A stretch of 28,296 bases of DNA from a virus. The notes under the pieces are model-generated. The model saw only the letters and a program-made list of their open reading frames with translations. It was not told the DNA's origin and did no database searches. The stretch's first letter is position 1. Each line of letters opens with the position of its first letter. Of the stretch, positions 1 to 6,196 are shown one piece after another. The stretch covers positions 1-28,296 of IMG/VR virus record IMGVR_UViG_3300035099_000602; one strand, 5' to 3'. The translations under genes were made by a program, and so were the position numbers.

Positions 1-54
1 GGAGGCCATCACCCTGCAGCGGCCGCATGTCCCGGTGTTGTTCGGTGGGCAATA

Positions 55-94
55 TGAAAATGTCTGAAATGCGTTGAAAATGGTTGATGGGCCA
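55..94. repeat. 10-bp-period TGAAAATG repeats
   Basis: Successive ten-base units begin at 55, 65, 75 and 85: TGAAAATGTC, TGAAATGCGT, TGAAAATGGT and a decayed TGATGGGCCA. The one-helical-turn period would put the same bases on one face of the DNA, as expected for cooperative protein binding. Binding by the transposase or a bending protein is an inference. Confidence 0.5.
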
Positions 95-138
95 CGTTTG
101 GCGGGGGGTTGTGGGGTGTGAGGCGGAGAAATTCATAG

Positions 139-212
139 ATGAGAAAAGTTACGTTTTTTGAGGTTATTCCGACGATTTATTTTTCAAATTGTTGAGAAAA
201 GTTTTTTGAAAA
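139..212. repeat. Direct repeat pair around TGAGAAAAGTT
   Basis: Two related segments, 139-163 (ATGAGAAAAGTTACGTTTTTTGAGG) and 192-212 (TTGAGAAAAGTTTTTTGAAAA), share TGAGAAAAGTT and TTTTTTGA and differ by a short ACG insertion. Their place close to the presumed phage end makes them candidate transposase end-binding sites. Confidence 0.4.
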
Positions 213-527
213 CCGTTTAATATTAGGGGGTTAGGTTAATAGTTTACATAACTAAGTGGGAAATCGTTTCCCACTAATTTCCCGCTTGATTTCCCACTTT
301 CGAGCATTTCCCGGTTTATTTATAAATATGTGATTTAATTATATTATTTTCAAATGTACGCATTTTGTTCGCATTTTTGCGGTTGCCGAAATCCCGTCTC
401 AAAATTTATTTTTCAGTTTGACGACGATTTTTTTGGCCGAAATATTTATTTTACATGACATGCCTAAAAGCCCTAGCAATTCGCATGCCAACCCCGCAAA
501 AAACACCCCATATTTATTTTTCAAAAA
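175..527. repeat. Dispersed ATTTATTTTTCA repeat
   Basis: The 12-mer ATTTATTTTTCA occurs at 175-186, 404-415 and 512-523, with a near copy ATTTATTTTACA at 444-455. Four copies in about 350 bases of non-coding DNA is more than base composition alone suggests by eye, although the AT-richness weakens the case. It is a candidate protein-binding series. Confidence 0.4.
256..314. repeat. GTGGGAAA palindrome plus TTTCCCRS cluster
   Basis: A perfect palindrome with 8-base arms (GTGGGAAA at 256-263, TCG spacer, TTTCCCAC at 267-274) is followed by three more copies of the right arm type, ATTTCCCGC (277-285), ATTTCCCAC (289-297) and ATTTCCCGG (306-314). The spacing of 11, 12 and 17 bases resembles an operator or iteron cluster. 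The binding protein is unknown; the small HTH protein encoded at 1437-1655, the repressor and the transposase are candidates. Confidence 0.5.
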
Positions 528-551
528 ATAAAAAAAATATTCATTTGCCTA

Positions 552-580
552 TTGACACGATATAGTAAATATGCTATAAT
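552..580 (+). promoter_or_regulatory. Consensus sigma70 promoter of the left-end genes
   Basis: A perfect TTGACA (552-557) and a perfect TATAAT (575-580) are separated by 17 bases, the ideal spacing. The expected start of transcription falls around 587-590, so the ATG at 592 would be almost leaderless, and the RBS-preceded ATG at 625 is the better start. The promoter should work in the host without phage activators and drives the three genes up to the terminator at 1676. Confidence 0.85.
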
Positions 581-624
581 TATAATCAACGATGACGAAA
601 ACGAAAAACACGGAGGTGACGAAA

Positions 625-894
625 ATGGAAGACAAAAAAATCAATTGGCAAAATTTTACGTTAGCGGAATATAGCGATTCGGCTAATAAAATGGCGCCGT
701 GGGAGTATTGCGACGATCCCGACCGCTACGTGAAATGCATGCGCGAATTTCGACAAACAGAATCAATTTCGCAGGCGTTTTTTTGGCCGGACAACACCCG
801 AGGCGAATCTGAGCAGGATGACGATTGGTCGGGTTTTGGCCCGCCCAGCGCGAACGAAATTGATTGGTCAGATTTTCCGCCGGATCAGGAATAA
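625..894 (+). CDS. Small acidic tryptophan-rich protein, unknown function
   Basis: This 89-residue protein belongs to no family I recognise. The start at 625 is chosen because GGAGGTGA (612-619) sits five bases before it; the earlier in-frame ATG at 592 has no leader. About 21 Asp/Glu against about 8 Lys/Arg make it strongly acidic. The C-terminal third repeats a DWSxFxPP motif (DWSGFGPP, then DWSDFPP). It is the first gene after a consensus promoter and ends at a hairpin terminator. Small, acidic proteins encoded first at a phage end include DNA mimics and inhibitors of restriction or other host systems, but nothing here proves that role. Confidence 0.75.
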   Translation: MEDKKINWQNFTLAEYSDSANKMAPWEYCDDPDRYVKCMREFRQTESISQAFFWPDNTRGESEQDDDWSGFGPPSANEIDWSDFPPDQE

Positions 895-903
895 TTCCGG
901 CTA

Positions 904-937
904 CCCTCCGACCGGCTCACGACCGGCGGAGGGTTTT
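904..937 (+). terminator. Rho-independent terminator-like hairpin
   Basis: CCCTCCG (904-910) pairs with CGGAGGG (927-933), and CCGG (912-915) with CCGG (923-926), around a seven-base loop. Four T residues follow at 934-937. It lies ten bases after the stop codon at 894. The short T run suggests partial termination, leaving some read-through to the next gene. Confidence 0.65.
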
Positions 938-938
938 A

Positions 939-955
939 GGGCAGGTTGCCTGCCC
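939..955. repeat. Hairpin element GGGCAGG/CCTGCCC
   Basis: GGGCAGG, a TTG loop and CCTGCCC form a perfect 7-base-pair hairpin directly after the preceding terminator. It is the same type as the GGCAGG/CCTGCC hairpin at 21239-21254 and belongs to the set of small hairpin elements scattered through this window. Confidence 0.6.
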
Positions 956-987
956 CGAATGAAAATGAAAAACAGAGAGGTGCAATT

Positions 988-1440
988 ATGAAATGCGAGA
1001 ATTTAACAATTGGACAACGGGTTTACGGAGTGGAGCATGGACACGTGACTACCGGGACAATTGTGAACTGGGCGTGGATCGGCGACGGGCCAAACGCTGT
1101 TCAATGGGACCATGTGCAATACGAACCGGACCAATTCTCAATCAATATTGACGATGCGGTCGCTACGAGGGCTGAGGCTGAGAAAATAGCACACGAACAC
1201 TATAACCAGGTGAGGGAGCGAGCGGAGAGGCGGCGAATTCGGGCTGAGACCGAACAGCGGATGGCAACACAACGCCGGGAGCGGTGGGAGGCCCTGTATG
1301 GCGCGGCATGGGCACTAGCCGCTGGAAATCCCGATGATTGTGATTTTCTAGAACATTACGTACAGGACGCAGGCCCAACAAAATCGGGGTTCCAGCTGCT
1401 GCGGGATTTTATCAAATCTCGAAATCGTGAGGAACAATGA
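988..1440 (+). CDS. Hypothetical 150-residue charged protein
   Basis: I do not recognise a family. The ATG at 988 follows AGAGAGGTG and is preferred over the in-frame TTG at 946, which lies inside a hairpin. Residues 1-55 look like a small beta-barrel (pattern IGQRVYGVEHGHVTTGTIVN), as in SH3-like folds. Residues 60-110 are an Arg/Glu-rich helix, probably coiled, and the rest is mixed alpha-helical. The stop overlaps the next start by four bases (ATGA), so it is translationally coupled to the small HTH protein downstream. A gene paired in this way with an XRE protein could be a toxin-antitoxin or accessory pair, but no toxin motif is visible. Confidence 0.7.
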   Translation: MKCENLTIGQRVYGVEHGHVTTGTIVNWAWIGDGPNAVQWDHVQYEPDQFSINIDDAVATRAEAEKIAHEHYNQVRERAERRRIRAETEQRMATQRRERWEALYGAAWALAAGNPDDCDFLEHYVQDAGPTKSGFQLLRDFIKSRNREEQ

Positions 1441-1655
1441 GAAAATCATTTAAAAAACACGTTCCCCGCGGACGCCTCACTCCGCTCGCCCGGATACTCG
1501 CCGTGAAAAAAATCACGCAGGCTGAATTTGCGCGCATGGTTGACGTGAAACAGCCCACAGTTCAGCGACACGTCAGCGGCCGGGGCCGGATGCGAGAGGA
1601 TGTGATTCGGAAATACGCCGCGGCGCTCGGCGTCGAGCCGGGTGAAATTATTTAA
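1437..1655 (+). CDS. Small XRE-type HTH protein
   Basis: The 72-residue protein is little more than one helix-turn-helix domain of the Cro/CI type. After a basic N-terminus (residues 1-15), the helices run LTPLARILAVKK, then ITQAEFARMVDVKQPTVQRH (recognition helix around residues 38-48) and IRKYAAALGVEPGEII. It should bind DNA as a dimer. It overlaps the preceding gene by four bases and is the last gene before a terminator. The TTTCCC cluster at 256-314 or the promoter at 552-580 could be its operator, which would make the left-end module self-regulated; that is inference. Confidence 0.8.
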   Translation: MRKSFKKHVPRGRLTPLARILAVKKITQAEFARMVDVKQPTVQRHVSGRGRMREDVIRKYAAALGVEPGEII

Positions 1656-1675
1656 TTTTCAAAACCTCTTGCAGG

Positions 1676-1710
1676 GGGGCGGGCCAACTGGCGCCGCCCC
1701 TTATCATTTT
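1676..1710. terminator. Terminator between convergent genes
   Basis: GGGGCGG (1676-1682) pairs with CCGCCCC (1694-1700), and GCC (1683-1685) with GGC (1690-1692), around an AACT loop; TTATCATTTT follows. It separates the rightward left-end genes from the leftward lipoprotein gene that ends at 1709. On the other strand the following T run is poor, so it should work best rightward. Confidence 0.65.
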
Positions 1711-2173
1711 AAATCGTCGGGTTTTTCAGATACTCAAAAAGGTCGCAAATTAAATCCTCAAAACTTTTTATTATCCGCGGCAATTCATCTTTTGTCGGCC
1801 CATAACTATTTTGAAGATATTTTTCGAAGTATAAATTTTTTACAATACAGGTGGCCTTTTCATCCTCCAATTTAATTATGAGGGCGCAATAAATAAAACC
1901 GACAATGGCATATTGACGGCGGGGAAATTTAAGGTTTCCCTTTATTATTAAAATGCCGTTTTCTTTGTTTTCATATTTGATTATATCGGGCGCTGAATGC
2001 GCGCTTTCCGCCACCCACATTCTCGCGCGTTCAAATAGAACATCCTTTTTGAGGCCGGGGAAATTTTCCGTTTTTGTAATTTTTACTGCGCTTAAATCCG
2101 CCATCCCATTATAACCCATCCCGCAACCTGCCAGAATAACCGCGATAATGGCCAATCCGATTTTATTTTTCAT
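1709..2173 (-). CDS. Lipoprotein with DUF4468-like domain
   Basis: The 154-residue product starts with a lipoprotein signal: Met-Lys-Asn-Lys, a hydrophobic stretch, and the lipobox LAGC (cysteine at residue 17). After cleavage it would be lipid-anchored in the cell envelope. The mature part (an early FERARMWVAE helix, then alternating strands with KENGILIIKGN) resembles the DUF4468 TBP-like fold seen in bacterial lipoproteins; that assignment is by eye. The start is preceded by GGGAGAG on the minus strand. It lies downstream of the repressor on the same strand, so it is probably expressed in the lysogen. Phage lipoproteins in this position can block superinfection, which is possible here but unproven. 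Confidence 0.75.
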   Translation of the reverse strand: MKNKIGLAIIAVILAGCGMGYNGMADLSAVKITKTENFPGLKKDVLFERARMWVAESAHSAPDIIKYENKENGILIIKGNLKFPRRQYAIVGFIYCALIIKLEDEKATCIVKNLYFEKYLQNSYGPTKDELPRIIKSFEDLICDLFEYLKNPTI

Positions 2174-2187
2174 TTTTCTCTCCCTGT

Positions 2188-2209
2188 ACTCTACTCTACT
2201 CTATAGAGT
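2188..2209. repeat. Tandem ACTCT repeats and palindrome
   Basis: Three tandem ACTCT units (2188-2202) run into the perfect 12-base palindrome ACTCTATAGAGT (2198-2209). They lie between the repressor stop and the lipoprotein start. A short tandem repeat just upstream of a ribosome site could change spacing by slippage, but it may be neutral. Confidence 0.45.
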
Positions 2210-2230
2210 TCTTTAATTAATTAATGCCGC

Positions 2231-2917
2231 CTAATCGAACTCCCGACCCGCCCACCGGACCCGTCCGAGAACATAATAGTCGATTGTTTTTCCTGCCGCA
2301 ACCTCGATCTCGAACGGCTCGTAAGTCGTATTGTCGCTCACACAGATGATGCAGACCTTATCGTCCATGCGGTTCAATATGAGCCGCCTAATGGTGATGC
2401 TCTCCTGGTCCGGCAGCCGGACGAGATATATCCGGCAATTCTTGATATTCATGCGGCCCTCGTCCCACTGGTCTATCAGGGCCAACTCGCCCGGGCCGAT
2501 TGTCGGGGTCATCGAATCGCCATGAATCCGGATGAGCACGAGGGCCCTATGCCGATATTCGGAATGCCCAAATTTTTTCTCGACCCAATCGCGTTTGAAT
2601 GGATACCAGTCCGCAGCTTCATCACTGACGATGCTTCCCTCTGGGTCAGCCTTCACTGCCCCGCCCAGAAGCGGAATGCGGAGATAATCGGCGGCCAATT
2701 CATCATCGCCCTTCATCGAGCCATTGCCCGTGATGAGCCAATTAATATTGATGCCGAATTTTTCATTCATCCGTTGGAGGATATCTGCCGGAGGAAAATT
2801 TAAATTTCTCTCCCATCGAGAAATAGTATCTCGACTAGAAATTCCAAGCGCCCGACCGAATTCATTTTGATCTAAACCAACAATTTCGCGCGCTTCTCTC
2901 AATCGTTTTCCTATCAT
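2231..2917 (-). CDS. Phage repressor, XRE HTH plus S24-like domain
   Basis: This 228-residue protein has an N-terminal HTH (residues 3-62, LDQNEFGRALGISSRDTISRWERN) and a C-terminal LexA/CI-type S24 domain (about 80-225). It should bind operators in the 2918-3022 region and keep the phage dormant. The nucleophile Ser is present in HGDSMTPTI (S135). At the place of the usual catalytic lysine (xVKRL) the protein reads TIRRL, with arginine at 177, and the usual Ala-Gly cleavage site near residue 85 reads LLGGAVKA. Self-cleavage is therefore doubtful, and induction may not follow the SOS route. It is transcribed leftward, opposite to the early operon, as the c gene is in Mu. Confidence 0.88.
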   Translation of the reverse strand: MIGKRLREAREIVGLDQNEFGRALGISSRDTISRWERNLNFPPADILQRMNEKFGININWLITGNGSMKGDDELAADYLRIPLLGGAVKADPEGSIVSDEAADWYPFKRDWVEKKFGHSEYRHRALVLIRIHGDSMTPTIGPGELALIDQWDEGRMNIKNCRIYLVRLPDQESITIRRLILNRMDDKVCIICVSDNTTYEPFEIEVAAGKTIDYYVLGRVRWAGREFD

Positions 2918-3022
2918 ATTTTTTATATTTTCTGCATGCTTGTAAATTATTTACCGGAATAATCATTTCCCCCCTTGACAACATATGGAATATTCGTCAT
3001 CATATAATCCTAGGTTATCACA
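2918..3022. promoter_or_regulatory. Divergent control region, repressor/early operon
   Basis: These 105 AT-rich bases separate the leftward repressor from the rightward early operon. Rightward elements are TTGACA (2975-2980) and TATAAT (3003-3008), but the gap is 22 bases; the hexamer 17 bases after TTGACA is a poor CATCAT. The early promoter may thus be weak, need help, or be two overlapping promoters. A perfect 13-base palindrome GTAAATTATTTAC (2942-2954) and GAATATTC (2988-2995) are candidate operators. I could not identify a clear leftward promoter. Confidence 0.6.
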
Positions 3023-3502
3023 ATGAGCGGCTCGGTCAATAGAAAACAAACTCCAGAATTCAGCCATTCGAATCAGCTCGAGCTCTTCAACGATATCTGT
3101 TTTGACGTTTCTCATGCGCTCAAGTTAGCTATGAAAGCGGCGATTCGGGAGTCCAAATTCTCGCGCGAGCAGATTGTCGACCGCATCAATTCGCTCGCGG
3201 AGATCGCCGGAGTGAGGGCAACCGGAGGGCGGTCGCGAGCCGTGACCATCGCGGTGCTCGAAAAATGGCTCGCGCCAGACAGCGTCGAGTATCAGATTCC
3301 GATCCGATTCCTCCCGCTCCTCTGCAGGGCCGTCGAGTCTAACCTGCCGCTCATAATTTTCTCGACGGCCTTTTCCGGCGTAAAAATAATCTCGGATGAA
3401 GATAGTAAAATCCTCGATTGGGCGCAAGCCGCGCTCGAACTCACCCGCGCAAAGCGCCGCGCGAAAAAACTATTCGAGAAAATTGGGGAGGCTGCGAGAT
3501 GA
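3023..3502 (+). CDS. Early-region protein, likely DNA-binding regulator
   Basis: The product (159 residues) is the first gene of the rightward early operon. Its central part (residues 30-90: LKLAMKAAIRESKFSREQIVDRIN, then VTIAVLEKWLAP) resembles a type of protein found beside the transposase in many Mu-like and other phages of deltaproteobacteria, in which an HTH-like module selects against regular HTH repressors. I recognise the type but know no proven function. The C-terminus is a basic helix (ELTRAKRRAKKLFEKIG). It overlaps the next gene by four bases (ATGA). A role as a Ner- or CII-like early regulator is inferred from position. Confidence 0.75.
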   Translation: MSGSVNRKQTPEFSHSNQLELFNDICFDVSHALKLAMKAAIRESKFSREQIVDRINSLAEIAGVRATGGRSRAVTIAVLEKWLAPDSVEYQIPIRFLPLLCRAVESNLPLIIFSTAFSGVKIISDEDSKILDWAQAALELTRAKRRAKKLFEKIGEAAR

Positions 3503-3984
3503 AATGGCGCGTCACGAATCCGACCCTTCTAAAAAAATGGCTCAAGGAGAACAATTTTAAACGTCGATTTTTTGCGCATGAAGCGGGTTTGAACATTAAT
3601 AGATTTCATCAATTTGTTTATGGTAAATATTCGAACAATCTGGCCGCCGAAGTTCTCCGACAATATGGCGCCCCGGGGGAATATTTTACCCTCTATCCCG
3701 AACGCCCCGCCCGTACTCGAATGGCACACCCCGACGACGTCAGAGACTGGCTCAAGGCGCAGGGGCTGAACCAATCGGATATCGCCCGCGCGCTCGGGAC
3801 CTCGAGGCAAAGCGTAAATTTTTCATTTATCGGGAAACAATGCGGCGCGCGAGTGTTCGCATATCTCCGCGAGCTGGGCTGCCCTGAAGAATATTTAACG
3901 GGGAATAAAACGCCAGACGGAGCGACATTGCATCCGGGGGCGGCGGTGCTCCAACCTAATGAGCTCCAGGAGGAAATAAAATGA
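3499..3984 (+). CDS. Tandem double-HTH protein, possible Ner-like regulator
   Basis: The start at 3499 overlaps the preceding stop (ATGA), giving 161 residues. The protein consists of two copies of one module: residues about 7-67 (NPTLLKKWLKENNFKRRFFA... ending GAPGEYFTL) and about 76-135 (HPDDVRDWLKAQGLNQSDIA... ending GCPEEYLT). The second copy has a clear HTH (LNQSDIARALGTSRQSVNFS); the first is more diverged. A two-domain monomer could bind a direct or inverted operator pair. The C-terminal tail runs over a hairpin element (3920-3954). It stands directly before transposase A with a four-base overlap, the place of regulators such as Ner in Mu. Confidence 0.75.
   Translation: MKWRVTNPTLLKKWLKENNFKRRFFAHEAGLNINRFHQFVYGKYSNNLAAEVLRQYGAPGEYFTLYPERPARTRMAHPDDVRDWLKAQGLNQSDIARALGTSRQSVNFSFIGKQCGARVFAYLRELGCPEEYLTGNKTPDGATLHPGAAVLQPNELQEEIK
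3920..3954. repeat. Hairpin element GGAGC...GCTCCA within CDS
   Basis: GGAGCGAC near the left edge and GGGGGCGGCGGTGCTCCAA (3936-3954) at the right edge form a short GGAGC/GCTCC inverted pair. It is related to the GGCGGCGCTCCA elements at 12534, 15406, 27924 and 28048, but it is read in another frame, giving the tail PGAAVLQ of the double-HTH protein. Confidence 0.5.
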
Positions 3985-6176
3985 CGCACAAATCGGCAAA
4001 TGAAATCGCGAGAATTACCGGGTTGACGCCGCGCCGGATAAAACAAATCGCCGCATCCGAAAACTGGGCCTATATCGAGAAATTTTCCAGAGGCGGCGCG
4101 ATGCGATTGTTCGAAATCACGGATGATGTTTTGATGAGATTTTCTCAGGCCGTCAAGGTGGAATTGCCACCCACCCCGACGCCGGAATTTTTTTCCCCCA
4201 ATGGGGCGGATTTGCCACCCGTCCCAGCTATTGCCGGGGCGGCCCCACCCTCAGCCAATACCGCCCCGGCACATTTTTTTGAAACCCAACCGACGATGAA
4301 AGAGTGCGGCGGTGGGCTGGATGCCGCCGCACTCGCGCGTTCCGACCTCGTTAGATTTTATATCGCGGCCATTGACGCCGCGCCGTTCACTAAAAAAACA
4401 CAGGCGCGGAAGGATTTCGTTCGATTGTATAACACCGGCGAATTATATCCCGAAATTTTCGCGCGCGTCGGCCCGACGAGTTGGCAGAGTCTTGAGAGAT
4501 GGAAACTCCGCGGCCGTGAGAATAATTTCGGCCCGATAGCCGACCGCCGGGCCGGCGCGCTCCGCCGGAAGACAATTTTTTCCGACGAACAGGGAGAAAT
4601 TATTCTGGGCCTCATCAGGCATCCTAACCGCCTTACCATTTCGGAAGCGATTTCGCTCGGCAGGAAAATCATGGCCGCGCGCGGAATTCAGGACGGGCAT
4701 TCAGAATCTACGTACCGCCGATTTATTAAACTTTATAAAAAATATCATTTTGCCGAATACACCGCCTGCCGAGAAGGCGTCCAAGCGCTGAACGACAAAT
4801 GTCTCCCATACATAGAGCGTGATTATAATAAACTGGCAGTCGGTGACGTGGTGGTGGCTGACGGCCATAAATTGAATTTCGAAACAATTCATCCATTCAC
4901 CGGAAAACCGACCCGTCTGATGATGATTTTATTTTACGACATGAAGTCGAACTACCCACTCGGGTGGGAAATCATGCCGACCGAAAATACAACCTCAATT
5001 CACAGCGCGCTCCGGCGGGCAATTATAACGCTCGGGAAAATACCTCGAGTAGCATATCTCGACAACGGGAAGGCATTCAGCGCGCGGCATTTTGCAGGTC
5101 AAGACCTCACTCAATTAGGATTTACGGGGCTTTTCGCGCGGCTCGGAATACAGACAATATTCGCGTGGCCATATCACGGTCAGTCAAAGACCATCGAGCG
5201 ATTTTTCAAAACGTTCGGGTTTATCGAGCGGCTGGCGCCGAGCTCTGTCGGCGAGAACGTCTATAAAAAACCGCCTCGATTGAATCGCGGCGAGCGGTTA
5301 CATCGAGCCGTTTACGAAAAAATGACCGGGGGCCGCGCGCTTTCGCTCGAGGAAACATCGGTTCTCATTAATTGGTTCATGGAAGAATACTCAAATACTG
5401 TATGTCGAGGAGGACATTTGAAGGGCCTGAGACCTCGAGATGTTTTCGAGGCGGGCCGAGGGCCCGGAGTGGAGCTCCGCGACCTCGATTATCTGATGCT
5501 GGCCGCCACGGAAAAAACCATCCACCGGAATGGGGTTTCTCTATTCGGACGAAATTGGTGGGCGCCGGAACTGTTCGGGCGAAAACACAAGGTGACCATC
5601 CGATACGACATTCAGGACTTGAGCGCCGTGCTCGTTTATGACGAATTTGGGCGATTTATTTGCCGAGCTGAACCAGTTCCTAAAATTCATCCGGCGGCGT
5701 TCGCGCTGGGAACTGGGGCCGACCGCGCGGCCCTCGAGCGGCAAATCGCCATCAAGAAATCATGTGAAAAGTGGGCGACTCAGAGTATGCGCGAATACCT
5801 CAAAACCGAAGCATACCCGATTCAAAACGAATTTATGAAATCCATTGGGGCGGGAGAATTTTCAGAAGGGCGAACACAAGATTCGCCCCTACCGATACCG
5901 CCGAACATAAATGAAATCCGCGAGGAAGCTGCGGCTCTGATTCGAATGAACGATTCCGCTCGAGAGGACGAATTGCGCCGATTCTGGGACTCACTCACGG
6001 ACACGCCGGACGGAGACCGATACGACAAATTGCTCGAGCTCGAGTCGCATGGGACGGAGCTTCCGGTCGAGCAAAAAACTTTCATGCGGTTTTTCGAGCA
6101 GTCCGAATATTACGCGCGGCATCGGGAACATTATCAGGAGCGCGCGGTGACATATGCCCTTATGCGCGAAATGTAA
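3981..6176 (+). CDS. A: MuA-type DDE transposase
   Basis: At 731 residues this is a full-length Mu A protein (Mu A is 663). It binds the phage ends and carries out strand transfer for integration and replicative transposition. Residues 1-57 form the N-terminal HTH (ANEIARITGLTPRRIKQIAA). A Pro/Ala-rich linker (about 60-105) follows, then a helical DNA-binding part, the RNase H-like core with D294 (VVADGH), D361 (YLDNG) and E406 (KTIERFF), and a Mu-C beta-barrel (about 515-570, GRNWWAPELFGRKHKVTIRYD). D294 to D361 is 67 residues, the same as D269 to D336 in Mu A. A strong CCAGGAGG precedes the start, and the start overlaps the upstream gene. Confidence 0.96.
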   Translation: MTHKSANEIARITGLTPRRIKQIAASENWAYIEKFSRGGAMRLFEITDDVLMRFSQAVKVELPPTPTPEFFSPNGADLPPVPAIAGAAPPSANTAPAHFFETQPTMKECGGGLDAAALARSDLVRFYIAAIDAAPFTKKTQARKDFVRLYNTGELYPEIFARVGPTSWQSLERWKLRGRENNFGPIADRRAGALRRKTIFSDEQGEIILGLIRHPNRLTISEAISLGRKIMAARGIQDGHSESTYRRFIKLYKKYHFAEYTACREGVQALNDKCLPYIERDYNKLAVGDVVVADGHKLNFETIHPFTGKPTRLMMILFYDMKSNYPLGWEIMPTENTTSIHSALRRAIITLGKIPRVAYLDNGKAFSARHFAGQDLTQLGFTGLFARLGIQTIFAWPYHGQSKTIERFFKTFGFIERLAPSSVGENVYKKPPRLNRGERLHRAVYEKMTGGRALSLEETSVLINWFMEEYSNTVCRGGHLKGLRPRDVFEAGRGPGVELRDLDYLMLAATEKTIHRNGVSLFGRNWWAPELFGRKHKVTIRYDIQDLSAVLVYDEFGRFICRAEPVPKIHPAAFALGTGADRAALERQIAIKKSCEKWATQSMREYLKTEAYPIQNEFMKSIGAGEFSEGRTQDSPLPIPPNINEIREEAAALIRMNDSAREDELRRFWDSLTDTPDGDRYDKLLELESHGTELPVEQKTFMRFFEQSEYYARHREHYQERAVTYALMREM

Positions 6177-6196
6177 ATAACGAACCGGAGGGAGAA

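Larger units (their letters stand above)
1..551. other. AT-rich non-coding left end with repeat families
   Basis: No convincing gene lies before position 625. The stretch becomes strongly AT-rich after about 130 and holds several short repeat families (listed separately): 10-base-period TGAAAATG repeats at 55-94, two copies of TTGAGAAAAGTT-like sequence at 139-163 and 192-212, TTTCCCRS repeats at 256-314, and four ATTTATTTTWCA copies between 175 and 527. In Mu-like phages the genome end carries several transposase-binding sites within roughly the first 200 bases, so this is the likely attL side. I could not fix the exact terminal TG dinucleotide or say whether the first bases are host DNA. 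Confidence 0.5.

Noticed and set aside
14-26. CTGCAG followed by GCGGCCGC, like a cloning-vector polylinker
   Set aside because: Only two adjacent restriction-type palindromes are present, with no other vector sequence; chance is likely in this GC-rich start.
256-314. TTTCCC repeats as a CRISPR array
   Set aside because: Repeats are 8-9 bases and spacers 3-8 bases, far too short for CRISPR, and no cas gene is present.
592-624. ATG at 592 as start of the first gene
   Set aside because: It lies only 12 bases after the -10 box, leaving almost no leader, while 625 has GGAGGTGA at the right distance.
988-1655. Clear toxin-antitoxin pair
   Set aside because: Only gene coupling and the HTH protein support this; no RelE, HigB or other toxin motif is visible, so it is kept as a possibility in the text only.
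4197-4320. Pro/Ala-rich hairpin-forming stretch in the transposase gene as another repeat element
   Set aside because: CCCC-AAT-GGGG and similar pairs occur, but no copy elsewhere in the window matches; it is a flexible linker.
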